From Pyxidicoccus xibeiensis (GTDB lineage Bacteria > Myxococcota > Myxococcia > Myxococcales > Myxococcaceae): a stretch of DNA of 64,000 bases. The translations under genes were made by a program, and so were the position numbers. This document shows, one piece after another, positions 1 to 10,436 of the stretch. How positions within the stretch are numbered: position 1 is the first letter of the stretch; each line of letters starts with the position of its first letter. Location of the stretch: assembly GCF_024198175.1 (NCBI RefSeq), contig NZ_JAJVKV010000011.1:62001-126000 (forward strand), given 5' to 3'. The notes beneath the pieces are model-generated. The model was not told the origin of the DNA. It made no database searches and saw only the letters and a list, made by a program, of their open reading frames with translations.

Positions 1-970
1 CCGCGGCGACCACCAGCCAGCGCGTGTCGGGGCGCGCGCGCCAGGCCTTCACCATGCCCACCATGCCCAGCAGCGCCACGCCGGGGCTCAGCGTGAGCAG
101 CGCGATGCCGGGCCAGAACCCCAGCTGCTGCAGCCGCCAGCCGATGGCCGCACCGGAGCCCGCGGAGGACTGCACCCAGTTGCGGTGGAACTCCTCCACC
201 GCCTTCACCGGGTAGAACGGGTCCCCGTGCATCATCTCGTTGCCCTGCATCCACAGCAGGGGGAACGGCAGGCACACCAGCCCGAAGCCCACCGCGCGCG
301 TCACCGACGCCACCCGGTCCTCGCTGCTGAAGACCAGCGCCAGCGACAGCAGCGGCATGTACATCCACGCGTCGTAGCGCAGCGCGCAGGCGAGGTTGAG
401 CATCACCGCCGCCTGGAACAGGGGCGCGAACCGGTTCTCTTCGACGCCTTCCGCGTACAGCGCGAAGGTGGCCAGCATGAAGAAGAGGGACACCGCCTCG
501 CTGCCCGCGGTCGTGGAGAACTGCAGGTGCATGCCCCATGCGGCGAAGGACAGCCCGGCCACCACGCCCGCGCGCCAGCCGAACAACCTCCGTGTCAGCG
601 CGAACAGCGGCACCACCGACAGCACGCCGAACAGCAGGCTCACCGCGCGCCCGGCCACCTCCCGGTCCATCACGGACAGGGCCGCGCCCACCAGGTACAT
701 GTGCAGCGGGCCGAACTGGTAGGCGCCGTCACCGTATGCGGTGATGACATGGGGCGCATTCAACCAGCGCTCCGCCAGCTCCGTGCGCACCACCGCGTCG
801 CCGTAGAGGTTCTCGTTGACGGTGAAGACCAGCAGGCGCGGGACGAGCGCCGCCACCAGCAACAGTCCGATGAGCAGCCGGGTACTCGGCTCGGGCGCGG
901 GGGCGGGCACCGCCGAGAGACCAGGCGCGGGGGACGGGGGAGCGGACAGGGGGGACGGGGCGGTGGCCAT
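1..970 (-). CDS. GT39-like membrane glycosyltransferase (partial, C-terminus outside window)
   Basis: The frame opens at an ATG (970-968) and stays open to the window edge, giving the first 323 residues. The visible part has a Pro/Ala-rich N-terminus, a hydrophobic segment near residues 30-45, then NENLYGDAVVRTELAERW, a loop with an acidic residue after the first membrane span as in GT39/ArnT-type enzymes, followed by many hydrophobic spans. Such proteins transfer a sugar from a polyprenyl-phosphate donor to a protein or lipid acceptor on the outer face of the inner membrane. Substrate cannot be told. It could belong to a related GT-C family. The gene is cut by the window, so total length and C-terminal domain are unknown. 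Confidence 0.6.
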   Translation of the reverse strand, partial: MATAPSPLSAPPSPAPGLSAVPAPAPEPSTRLLIGLLLVAALVPRLLVFTVNENLYGDAVVRTELAERWLNAPHVITAYGDGAYQFGPLHMYLVGAALSVMDREVAGRAVSLLFGVLSVVPLFALTRRLFGWRAGVVAGLSFAAWGMHLQFSTTAGSEAVSLFFMLATFALYAEGVEENRFAPLFQAAVMLNLACALRYDAWMYMPLLSLALVFSSEDRVASVTRAVGFGLVCLPFPLLWMQGNEMMHGDPFYPVKAVEEFHRNWVQSSAGSGAAIGWRLQQLGFWPGIALLTLSPGVALLGMVGMVKAWRARPDTRWLVVAA

Positions 971-1137
971 GTTCGCGCGGCAGGATACGCAGGCAGGGGC
1001 CAAAGCCAAGCCGACGACCCTTGCTCCCCTGCTCCCAGGGCGTCCCCAGCTTCACCCTCCGCGAAGGTCCGCTCTCCCGGCCGCTTCCGTGGAGCCGCAA
1101 CCATCCCTACCCGGAGCGACTTCCGCCCACCCCGGTC

Positions 1138-2295
1138 TCACTCCGGCACCGTACGCCCGACCTCGAGGGGCAGCGGCTCCGGCGCTCCCGCCTCCAGCGT
1201 GACGTGGGTGCGTCGCACCACCTCCAGCCTCCGCCTCGCCGACCCGAGCTCCAGTTGGCTCCGGGAGGTGTAGAGCACGGCCATCCGCTCGGGCAGCGGA
1301 CGACGCAGGTCGAAGCGCAGCTCGCCTTCCGCCTCCGGCTCACTGCGCCTTCCTCGCTGCCGCGTGTGGAGCTGAAAGCGCACCCGCCCACGTGAGCCTC
1401 GAAGCTCCGCCAGCTCGTAGGTGATGATGGACAGGGCGTCTGGCCCTCGTGCCCATGCCATCGACCAGCGCGCTCCGGGGCCCACCGGCTCCTCGGGGAA
1501 CCGGGGCGTGCCGAGCCACTCCGACGACAGCGCCTTCGCCACCAGGGCCGTCAGAGCCGGAGAGGCCCCTTCACGCAGGGCCATTCCACCATCCACCACG
1601 ACGCCCGTCGCGGACAACACCACCTCACCCTCCCGGCCGCTCATCGCACCCAGCTCCTCCGCGAGCCGCCACGTGGACTCCACGCCGTCCTCGTCCACGG
1701 CGCGCACCTCGGGGCGCCCTACGCCCAGTCGATATCGAGCCTCTCCAGGCATCAAACGTCGACGGCCCCCCACGCCCCGCCACACCCGAAGCTCGACAGC
1801 GTTCGACACTGCCGGGGCCGTCACAGCTGCCTGAGCCCGAAACCCTCCGGCATCCGGCACTCGCGGAACCTTCACGCCTGCGTGAGCCCCACCCCCTCCC
1901 GCCGCCGGCTCCTCCCCATGAGCGCCCTCCACCCCTCGCCGGTACCCGCCTCCTCCATGCACTGGCAGCTCCAGCCGCAGCGGCACCACCCCACGCTGGG
2001 GCACGCCTCGTCCATGCACCGGCAGCTCCAGCCGCAGCGGTACGACCACCTCCGGCCCGTACTCCGTCCTCAGCTCCGCACCGGGACCGACGCCCAGCAC
2101 CGTGTCCACCTGCCACGTCACCGACAGCCGTGCCCGCTGTCCCCAGCCCGGCCGGTGCGCCAGCCGCAGCGCCCGACGCGGTGCCGCCCCCGCGTCCACG
2201 AGCGCCAGGGCCACCGCCTCCTCGTCCGACACGGAGGCGATGCCCTGCAGCAACGAGCCCAACAGACATGACGCGACAAGCAAGGCGGACACCAC
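1138..2295 (-). CDS. hypothetical exported protein
   Basis: I do not recognise this family. The frame is open from 2427, but I prefer the GTG at 2295 because the sequence after it (VSALLVASCLLGSLLQG) looks like a signal peptide with a lipobox-like VASC. This gives 385 residues. The mature part is rich in beta-strand-like Val/Leu/Arg stretches and has two near-identical copies of VVPLRLELPVHG near the N-terminal third. The C-terminal half (GARWSMAWARGPDALSIITY and after) is more regular and carries no catalytic motif I can name. It is divergent from the ABC exporter that starts about 120 bp away. An outer-membrane or periplasmic location is an inference from the signal sequence. The true start is uncertain. 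Confidence 0.55.
   Translation of the reverse strand: MVSALLVASCLLGSLLQGIASVSDEEAVALALVDAGAAPRRALRLAHRPGWGQRARLSVTWQVDTVLGVGPGAELRTEYGPEVVVPLRLELPVHGRGVPQRGVVPLRLELPVHGGGGYRRGVEGAHGEEPAAGGGGAHAGVKVPRVPDAGGFRAQAAVTAPAVSNAVELRVWRGVGGRRRLMPGEARYRLGVGRPEVRAVDEDGVESTWRLAEELGAMSGREGEVVLSATGVVVDGGMALREGASPALTALVAKALSSEWLGTPRFPEEPVGPGARWSMAWARGPDALSIITYELAELRGSRGRVRFQLHTRQRGRRSEPEAEGELRFDLRRPLPERMAVLYTSRSQLELGSARRRLEVVRRTHVTLEAGAPEPLPLEVGRTVPE
1954..2040. repeat. two 30-bp direct repeats, 57-bp period
   Basis: Copies at 1954-1983 and 2011-2040 differ at one position. They sit in frame inside the hypothetical exported gene and produce the duplicated peptide VVPLRLELPVHG. This looks like a recent in-frame tandem duplication. 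Confidence 0.8.
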
Positions 2296-2426
2296 TCGAC
2301 TCCCTGGGTGGGGTGACGCCGCGCCCCTTCTGCACGGCCCGTGCTCACCGTCCTCCCTCGGAGGCCCACGCGGCGGAGCGTCCGGTGCCAGAGACACCGT
2401 GCGCGATTTCGGCTCCAATGGCCCCA

Positions 2427-3188
2427 ATGCCGGAGGTCGAGGTCGCCGCCCTGGAGAAGACGTACCCGCCGCCCTGGAGCTGGGCGCGCCTGCGCGGCCG
2501 CGCGGCCCCGTCCCGCCCCGCCCTCCGCGGCGTCTCCTTCCATGTGGAGGCCGGTGAGGTCGTCGCCCTCATCGGCCCCAATGGCGCAGGCAAGTCCACC
2601 CTGCTGCGCATCCTCTGCGGCCTGCTGCTCCCCGACGCCGGCACCGCGCGCGTCGCCTCCCACGACGTGGTGAAGGACCGCCCCCAGGTGCGCCAGCACC
2701 TCGGCGCCGCGCTCAGCGATGACCGGGGGCTCGCCCCGCGACTCACCGCCCGCCAGAACCTCCGCTTCTACGCCGCGCTCTACGACGTCCCCCGGCAGGA
2801 CGTGGAAGCGCGCATCGACGAGCTGGCCCACACGCTGGAAGCCCGGCGCCTGCTGGAGCGCGAGGCGCGCACCCTCTCCAGCGGCGAGAAGGCCCGCGTG
2901 GTGCTGATGCGCACCCTGCTCCACCGCCCGCGCGTGCTGCTGCTGGACGAAGTCACCCGCTCGCTGGACCCTGGCGCCGCCCGCCGCGTGCGCACCCGCG
3001 TCCTCGCGGATGCCGCCTCGCGAGGGGCCGCCGTCCTCTTCGCCAGCCATGACCTCGCCGAGGTCCAGGCCGTGGCCCACCGCGTCCTGCTCCTCGACGC
3101 CGGGAGCATCGCCGCCTCCGGCACCTTCGCGCAGGTGCAGCCCGCCGCCGAGGCCGTCTTCGCCGCCATCGCCGGAGACGACGCATGA
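2427..3188 (+). CDS. ABC-2 type exporter, ATP-binding subunit
   Basis: A 253-residue ABC ATPase. Walker A is GPNGAGKST at residues 50-58, the signature is LSSGEKARV (in place of LSGGQ), and Walker B is VLLLDEV followed by the D-loop region SLDPGAARRV and the switch His in FASHDL. ATG 2427 gives MPEVEVAALEKTYPP; an in-frame ATG nine bases upstream (2418) is equally possible, and neither has a strong ribosome-binding site. The stop overlaps the start of the permease (ATGA at 3185-3188), so the two are translationally coupled and form one transporter. It powers export of an unknown substrate; the closest familiar architecture is the drug or polysaccharide/lipid ABC-2 class. Confidence 0.88.
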   Translation: MPEVEVAALEKTYPPPWSWARLRGRAAPSRPALRGVSFHVEAGEVVALIGPNGAGKSTLLRILCGLLLPDAGTARVASHDVVKDRPQVRQHLGAALSDDRGLAPRLTARQNLRFYAALYDVPRQDVEARIDELAHTLEARRLLEREARTLSSGEKARVVLMRTLLHRPRVLLLDEVTRSLDPGAARRVRTRVLADAASRGAAVLFASHDLAEVQAVAHRVLLLDAGSIAASGTFAQVQPAAEAVFAAIAGDDA

Positions 3189-3982
3189 GACGCCTGCTCG
3201 CCTTCCTCCGCAGGGACTTCGAAATCGCCACCGCCTACCGGCTCAACGGGCTGCTCTCGGTGGCTGGCGGGCTGTTCACCCTGACGCTCTTCTACTTCCT
3301 CGCCCGCACCGTGGGAGAAGCTCCCGCCATCCGCGGCCGCTACGGCGCGGACTACTACTCCTTCGCCCTCGTCGGCCTGGCCACCGCCGCCCTGCTGCGC
3401 AGCCTCCAGCGCGGCTTCGGCAACACGGTGCGCGCCGCACAGAACGATGGCTCGCTGGAGCCCCTGCTCGCCGCGCCCCTGTCCACCTTCCATGTCGTCT
3501 CGCTGATGGCCGCCGGCACCGTCGCCAGCTCGCTGGTGCGCGCCTGCGGCCTGCTTGCCGCGGGCTCGCTCTTCTTCGGCGCCCGGCTCTCCATCCACCC
3601 GCTGACCTTCGCGGTGACGCTCGCCCTCAGCGTGCTCGCCTTCAGCGCGCTGGGCCTGCTGTCCGCCGCCTTCGTGCTCGTCTTCAAACGCGGAGACCCG
3701 TTCGCCTACGCGCTGGACATGCTCAGCTATCTGTTCGCCGGTGTGCTGTACCCGGTGGACGTGCTGCCCGAAGCACTGCGCATGGCTGCCCGCCTGCTGC
3801 CGGCCACCCATGCCCTCCATGGCCTGCGCGCCGCCGCACTCGAGCGCGCCGGAGTGGAGCCCCTGCTACCCACCTGGGGCGCCCTGCTGGCCTTCAGCGC
3901 GGTGCTCTGGCCGCTCGCCGCCTGGGCGGTGCAGGCCGCGCGCCGACATGTGGAACGAACGGGCACGCTGCCCCACAGCTAG
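3185..3982 (+). CDS. ABC-2 type exporter, permease subunit
   Basis: A 265-residue membrane protein with an N-terminal cytoplasmic segment (MRRLLAFLRRDFEIATAYR) and about six hydrophobic spans, the layout of ABC-2 permeases. The charged region NDGSLEPLLAAPLS after the second span matches the loop that contacts the ATPase in this family, and the last part YLFAGVLYPVDVLPEALR is the usual extracytoplasmic stretch before the final spans. It starts inside the stop codon of the ATPase gene. With that gene it makes a two-component exporter; the substrate is not predictable from context. Confidence 0.85.
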   Translation: MRRLLAFLRRDFEIATAYRLNGLLSVAGGLFTLTLFYFLARTVGEAPAIRGRYGADYYSFALVGLATAALLRSLQRGFGNTVRAAQNDGSLEPLLAAPLSTFHVVSLMAAGTVASSLVRACGLLAAGSLFFGARLSIHPLTFAVTLALSVLAFSALGLLSAAFVLVFKRGDPFAYALDMLSYLFAGVLYPVDVLPEALRMAARLLPATHALHGLRAAALERAGVEPLLPTWGALLAFSAVLWPLAAWAVQAARRHVERTGTLPHS

Positions 3983-4061
3983 GTAACAGTCCGTCCCCAC
4001 CAGGCGCCTGGAAAAGCACCGCTCAGGCGTTCAATACCCCTCGGGGAACCGGTGTGGACCT

Positions 4062-4119
4062 ACCCCCGTGGGCCGGGGGTCTTATAATCAAAGTGCCTTT
4101 TCACCCCGTGGAGGGGGTG
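4062..4119 (+). other. two similar GC hairpins flanking a TATAAT, upstream of prkA
   Basis: The first inverted repeat has arms ACCCCC (4062-4067) and GGGGGT (4075-4080) with a 7-nt loop. The second has arms CACCCC (4102-4107) and GGGGTG (4114-4119) with a 6-nt loop. Between them lies TATAAT (4083-4088), unusually AT-rich for this genome. The first could terminate the ABC permease transcript, and the TATAAT could be the -10 of the prkA promoter with the second hairpin in its leader. No good -35 is visible at 16-18 bp. The rest of the 342-bp gap shows nothing else I can name. Confidence 0.4.
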
Positions 4120-4324
4120 CGCCTGTTTCCGGCGTCCAACCCCCGACACGAGCGTAACGCGCGGTCCCACTCCGCGGCGGGGTCCCGAATCGGCAGCACA
4201 TGGCGGTTTGTGCCTGGGACCTCGGCGGGGTGGTTGTGGAATGGCAATCCAGCCCTCCAGGTTCACCATTTTGGCCCCTTGTCGGCGCGGCTCCTCCGCG
4301 TCCCAGGTGGCCCGAGGGAGAGAC

Positions 4325-6388
<2,064 letters not shown>

Positions 6389-6410
6389 CACCAGAGAGGG
6401 GCGAGCCGTC

Positions 6411-7520
6411 GTGACCTTGAAGATCCACCAGGACCACTCCCGCTTCAAACAGATCGTCCGCGGCAAGATAAAGGCCAACCTGCGCAAGTACGTGCAGAAG
6501 GGCGAGATGCTCGGGAAGAAGGGGAAGGACGCCATCTCCATCCCCATTCCCTTCATCGACATTCCCCGCTTCAAGTACGGCCACAAGGAGCAGGGCGGTG
6601 TCGGGCAAGGGGATGGAGAGGTGGGTCAGCAGCTCGGCCCCGGGGCCGTGGAGCCCGGGGAGGGCCACCAGGCCGGCCAGGGCGAGGGCGACCACGCCCT
6701 CGAGGTGGACGTCACCCTGGACGAGCTCGCCCAGATTCTGGGCGAGGAGCTGCAACTGCCCAACATCGAGCGGCGCCACAACGAGAAGATCGTCACCCAG
6801 AAGATCCGCTACACCGGCATCAACACCACGGGCCCCGAGTCGCTGCGCCACTTCAAGCGCACCTACAAGCAGGCCCTGCGCAGGCAGATTGCCGCGGGCA
6901 CCTACGACCCGAACCGGCCCATCATCATCCCCATGCGCGAGGACCGGCGCTACCGCAGCTACAAGCTGCAGAACCTGCCGGAGACCAACGCGGTCATCAT
7001 CTACATGATGGACGTGTCCGGCTCCATGGGCGACGAGCAGAAGGAGATCGTCCGCATCGAGAGCTTCTGGCTCGATACGTGGCTGCGCCACCAGTACAAG
7101 GGCCTGGAGTCGCGCTACATCATCCACGACGCGGTGGCGCGCGAGGTGGACCGGGACACGTTCTTCCACACCCGCGAGTCCGGCGGGACGATGATCTCCA
7201 GCGCCTACAAGCTGTGCCGCGACATCATCGCGGCGGACTACCCGAAGAGCGCGTGGAACATCTACCCGTTCCACTTCAGCGACGGTGACAACTGGAGCGC
7301 GGACGACACGCGCCAGTGCATCGAGATGCTGCGCAACGACGTGCTGCCCGCCGTCAACCAGTTCGCCTACGGCCAGGTGGAGTCACCCTACGGCAGCGGC
7401 CAGTTCATCAAGGACCTGCGCGAGGCGGTGGGGGACACGCCCAACGTCGCGCTGAGCGAAATCGCGGACAAGGACGCCATCTACGCGTCCATCAAGGACT
7501 TCCTCGGCAAGGGCCGCTGA
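6411..7520 (+). CDS. yeaH: YeaH/DUF444 family protein
   Basis: A 369-residue DUF444 protein with a GTG start preceded by GAGAGGGG. The N-terminus binds a basic surface (IKANLRKYVQKGEMLGKKGK), then comes a Gly/Gln-rich linker around residues 65-95, and the C-terminal half is a von Willebrand A-like fold with a MIDAS motif DVSGSMG (Asp201, Ser203, Ser205). It lies 22 bp after prkA and 33 bp before spoVR. In Escherichia coli the equivalent yeaG-yeaH pair is RpoS-dependent and works in adaptation to nitrogen starvation. The metal-binding VWA fold suggests it is a partner or scaffold for the PrkA protein; this is inference from the family. Confidence 0.93.
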   Translation: MTLKIHQDHSRFKQIVRGKIKANLRKYVQKGEMLGKKGKDAISIPIPFIDIPRFKYGHKEQGGVGQGDGEVGQQLGPGAVEPGEGHQAGQGEGDHALEVDVTLDELAQILGEELQLPNIERRHNEKIVTQKIRYTGINTTGPESLRHFKRTYKQALRRQIAAGTYDPNRPIIIPMREDRRYRSYKLQNLPETNAVIIYMMDVSGSMGDEQKEIVRIESFWLDTWLRHQYKGLESRYIIHDAVAREVDRDTFFHTRESGGTMISSAYKLCRDIIAADYPKSAWNIYPFHFSDGDNWSADDTRQCIEMLRNDVLPAVNQFAYGQVESPYGSGQFIKDLREAVGDTPNVALSEIADKDAIYASIKDFLGKGR

Positions 7521-7553
7521 CCGCGGACTCCACGCCACCGGAGCAACTGCCCG

Positions 7554-9047
7554 ATGCCCAAGAGCCTGACACCCCGCCTCGCCGCGCTCAGGGACGAAAT
7601 CCACGGCTATGCCAAGGAGTTCGGCCTCGACTTCTTCGACACCAACTTCGAGATGGTGTCCTACGACGAGATGAACATGGTCGCCGCCTACGGCGGCTTC
7701 CCCACGCGCTACCCGCACTGGCGCTGGGGCATGGAGTACGAGCAGCTGTCCAAGGGGTACGAGTACGGGCTGAGCAAGATCTACGAGCTCGTCATCAACA
7801 ATGACCCCTGCTACGCCTACTTGATGGAGAGCAACCCGGAGGTGGACCAGAAGCTCGTCATGGCCCACGTCTACGGGCACTGCGACTTCTTCAAGAACAA
7901 CTTCTCCTTCCGGCACACCAACCGCCGGATGATTGACGACATGGCCAACCACGCCACCCGGGTGCGGCGCTGGGTGGACAAGATTGGCGTGGAGAAGGTC
8001 GAGGACTTCATCGACCGGACGCTGAGCCTCGAGAACCTCATCGACCAGCATGCGCCCCACATCCGGCGCAACCCGGACCCGAAGAAGGCGGAAGAAGAAG
8101 TCAAGGCCAACGAGCGCGTGGAGGGCTTCAAGGTCGGCCGCGAGTACATGCGCGGCTTCATCAACCCCTCCGAGTTCCTCGACTCACAGCGCAAGCGCGT
8201 GGAGGACGAGAAGCAGCGCGCCAAGAAGTTCCCCGAGCGCCCGCAGCGCGACGTGCTGATGTTCCTCCTGGAGCACGCCCCGCTGGAGCCGTGGGAGTCG
8301 GACATCCTCGCCATCCTGCGCGACGAGGCCTACTACTTCGCGCCCCAGGGCCAGACCAAAATCATGAACGAGGGGTGGGCCAGCTACTGGCACTCCACCA
8401 TCATGACGCGGCGGGCCCTCAGGGACGATGAGATCATCGACTACGCGGACCACCACTCGGGCACCATGGGCACGCGCCCCGGCGCCATCAACCCGTACAA
8501 GCTCGGCATCGAGCTGTGGCGGGACATCGAGGACCGGTGGAACAAGGGCCGCTTCGGCAAGGAGTGGGACGAGTGCGATGACCTGCGCGCCCGCCGCAAC
8601 TGGGACAAGAAGCTGGGCGCCGGCCGCGAGAAGATCTTCGAGGTCCGCAAGCACTACAACGACATCACCTTCATCGACACGTTCCTGACGGCCGAGTTCG
8701 CGATGGAGCAGAAGCTCTTCGTGTACGGCTTCAACGACAAGCGCAACTCGTGGGAAATCATGGACCGCGAGTTCCGCAAGGTGAAGGGCAAGCTGCTCCA
8801 GGGCCTCACCAACTTCGGCCAGCCCATCATCGAAGTCGTGGACGGCAACCACGAGAACCGCGGCGAGCTGCTCCTCGCGCACAAGCACGACGGGCAGGAC
8901 CTCAAGGGCGACTACGCCCGCGAGACGCTGCGCAACCTCCAGTCCCTCTGGCGCCGCCCCGTCAACATCGTCACCCGCTACGACAACAAGGGCGCCATGC
9001 TCCGCTTCGACGGGACGAACCACACGGAGAAGAAGGTCGACCTCTAG
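7554..9047 (+). CDS. spoVR: SpoVR family protein
   Basis: A 497-residue SpoVR protein. Typical blocks are visible: FGLDFFDTNFEMVSYDEMN, YPHWRWGMEYEQLSKGYEYG, NNDPCYAYLMESN, HVYGHCDFFKNN and NEGWASYWHSTIM, together with HHSGTMGTRPGAINPYKLG. The His/Glu content of the HVYGHCDFFKNN and NEGWASYWH segments resembles a metal site, but the biochemical activity of the family is not established. In Bacillus the founding member is needed for spore cortex formation, and the E. coli homologue is YcgB. Co-location with prkA and yeaH is widely conserved. A link to myxospore formation is inference. Confidence 0.93.
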   Translation: MPKSLTPRLAALRDEIHGYAKEFGLDFFDTNFEMVSYDEMNMVAAYGGFPTRYPHWRWGMEYEQLSKGYEYGLSKIYELVINNDPCYAYLMESNPEVDQKLVMAHVYGHCDFFKNNFSFRHTNRRMIDDMANHATRVRRWVDKIGVEKVEDFIDRTLSLENLIDQHAPHIRRNPDPKKAEEEVKANERVEGFKVGREYMRGFINPSEFLDSQRKRVEDEKQRAKKFPERPQRDVLMFLLEHAPLEPWESDILAILRDEAYYFAPQGQTKIMNEGWASYWHSTIMTRRALRDDEIIDYADHHSGTMGTRPGAINPYKLGIELWRDIEDRWNKGRFGKEWDECDDLRARRNWDKKLGAGREKIFEVRKHYNDITFIDTFLTAEFAMEQKLFVYGFNDKRNSWEIMDREFRKVKGKLLQGLTNFGQPIIEVVDGNHENRGELLLAHKHDGQDLKGDYARETLRNLQSLWRRPVNIVTRYDNKGAMLRFDGTNHTEKKVDL

Positions 9048-9065
9048 CCGCCCCCCACCGGGCGG
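9048..9065 (+). terminator. GC hairpin directly after spoVR
   Basis: Arms CCGCCC (9048-9053) and GGGCGG (9060-9065) with a six-base loop start at the first base after the spoVR stop codon and are followed by TTC only. It could act as a weak intrinsic terminator for the prkA-yeaH-spoVR unit. Confidence 0.4.
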
Positions 9066-9097
9066 TTCAGCAACGCGGTAGAAGTTCAGACTTGGTG

Positions 9098-9131
9098 GCC
9101 CTGGAACGCCCTACCCGGCGGGTTCCAGGGC
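9098..9131. repeat. 10-bp inverted repeat between spoVR and M23 gene
   Basis: A perfect inverted repeat, arms GCCCTGGAAC-type (9098-9107 and 9122-9131) with a 14-base loop, lies 50 bp after spoVR and 83 bp before the peptidase start. There is no T-tract after it, so a classic terminator is not clear; an operator or mRNA-stabilising stem is possible. Confidence 0.5.
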
Positions 9132-9213
9132 TGCCGGGCAGCCGAGCGCGGGAATTCTCCGGGCGGCTTCTGGGCGCGGGCGCGAGTGTCCACTACACTC
9201 GGCCGCCGCGCCC

Positions 9214-10413
9214 ATGAGAATCGCCCCCCTGCTCTGCCTGGCTGCCCTGCTGGCGGCTTCCGTCTCCGAAGCCACCGTCCGCTACACCATCAAGAACCGC
9301 CGCATCGAGCCCGGCCAGGCGCTCGCGCAGGCGCTGCATGACGCGCAGCTCCCGGACGCGCAGGTGACGGCCGTCATCTCCGCGCTGGAAGGCGTGTTCG
9401 ACTTCCGCAAGTCGCGCGTGGGAGACCAGTTCCGGCTCGTCATCCGCGACGGGGAGCTGGACTTCTTCGACTACCGCCAGAGCCTGGTGGACGAGTGGCA
9501 GGTGCGCCGCGACGGCGAGAAGTACGTGGGCAGCAAGCGCTCCATCGAGGTGGAGAAGCAGGTGTCCGTCGTCTCGCTGGACATCCAGTCGTCGCTGTAC
9601 GAGGCGGCGGTGGACGCGGGCGAGGACCCGGCCATCGGCATGGTGCTGGCGGACGTGTTCGCCTGGGACATCGACTTCTACCGCGACGTGCGCAAGGGCG
9701 ACCAGGCGCGCGCGCTGGTGGAGAAGTTCGTCTCCAAGGGCCGCGTGCTGCGCTACGGCGAGGTGCTGGCGGCCACCTACGCGGGCGGCCTCGTGGGCAA
9801 CAAGAAGGTGTTCCGCTACGTGCTGCCGGACGGGCAGCCCAACTACTTCGCCGAGGACGGCGCCAGCGCGAAGAAGACCTTCCTCAAGAGCCCGCTGAAG
9901 TACGCCAACGTCACCAGCCGCTTCGGCTCGCGCTTGCACCCGGTGCTCAAGTACCTCAAGGCCCACAACGGCGTGGACTACGGCACCCCCATCGGCACCC
10001 CGGTGTGGGCGGTGGCGGACGGCACGGTGACGCAGGCGGGCTACTCGGGCGCCGCCGGCAACATGGTGGTCATCCGCCACGCCAACGGCTTCGAGACGCA
10101 GTACATGCACCTGTCGCGCTTCGGTGACGGCGTGCGCGCCGGCGCCCGCGTGCGCCAGAAGCAGGTCATCGCCTACTCGGGCAACACCGGCCGCTCCACC
10201 GGGCCGCACCTGCACTTCGGGCTCAAGCGCAACGGCGGCTACACCAACCCGCTCAACCAGCAGTTCCCGCGCGCGGACCCGCTGCCCAAGACGCTCCTGC
10301 CGGACTTCCTCGCGAAGGCCGCGGAGCTGACCGCGCAGTTGGAGGCCGTGTCCGTGGCCGCGGTGGCCGGCCAGGCCGCCAGCGCCCCCGTCGCAGTCCC
10401 CACGCAGCCCTAG
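9214..10413 (+). CDS. M23 family metallopeptidase (murein endopeptidase)
   Basis: A 399-residue secreted peptidase. A signal peptide (MRIAPLLCLAALLAASVSEA) is followed by an N-terminal domain resembling that of DipM/YebA-type envelope peptidases, then the LytM/M23 domain at about residues 225-350. Zinc ligands are readable: HNGVDYG (His251, Asp255) and GPHLHFG (His332 and His334, the latter the usual ligand). The family cleaves peptide cross-links in peptidoglycan for cell growth or separation. Because all catalytic residues are present it is likely an active enzyme and not a degenerate activator. The start ATG has little ribosome-binding signal, but the signal peptide fits it. The methyltransferase gene follows after 23 bp. 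Confidence 0.9.
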   Translation: MRIAPLLCLAALLAASVSEATVRYTIKNRRIEPGQALAQALHDAQLPDAQVTAVISALEGVFDFRKSRVGDQFRLVIRDGELDFFDYRQSLVDEWQVRRDGEKYVGSKRSIEVEKQVSVVSLDIQSSLYEAAVDAGEDPAIGMVLADVFAWDIDFYRDVRKGDQARALVEKFVSKGRVLRYGEVLAATYAGGLVGNKKVFRYVLPDGQPNYFAEDGASAKKTFLKSPLKYANVTSRFGSRLHPVLKYLKAHNGVDYGTPIGTPVWAVADGTVTQAGYSGAAGNMVVIRHANGFETQYMHLSRFGDGVRAGARVRQKQVIAYSGNTGRSTGPHLHFGLKRNGGYTNPLNQQFPRADPLPKTLLPDFLAKAAELTAQLEAVSVAAVAGQAASAPVAVPTQP

Positions 10414-10436
10414 CGCTTCCCGGGGGCCGGCAGCCC

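Noticed and set aside
1449..2426. N-terminal extension of the first ABC ATPase
   Set aside because: The frame is open upstream but is Pro/Arg-rich and antisense to the hypothetical exported gene; the ABC fold starts only at about 2427.
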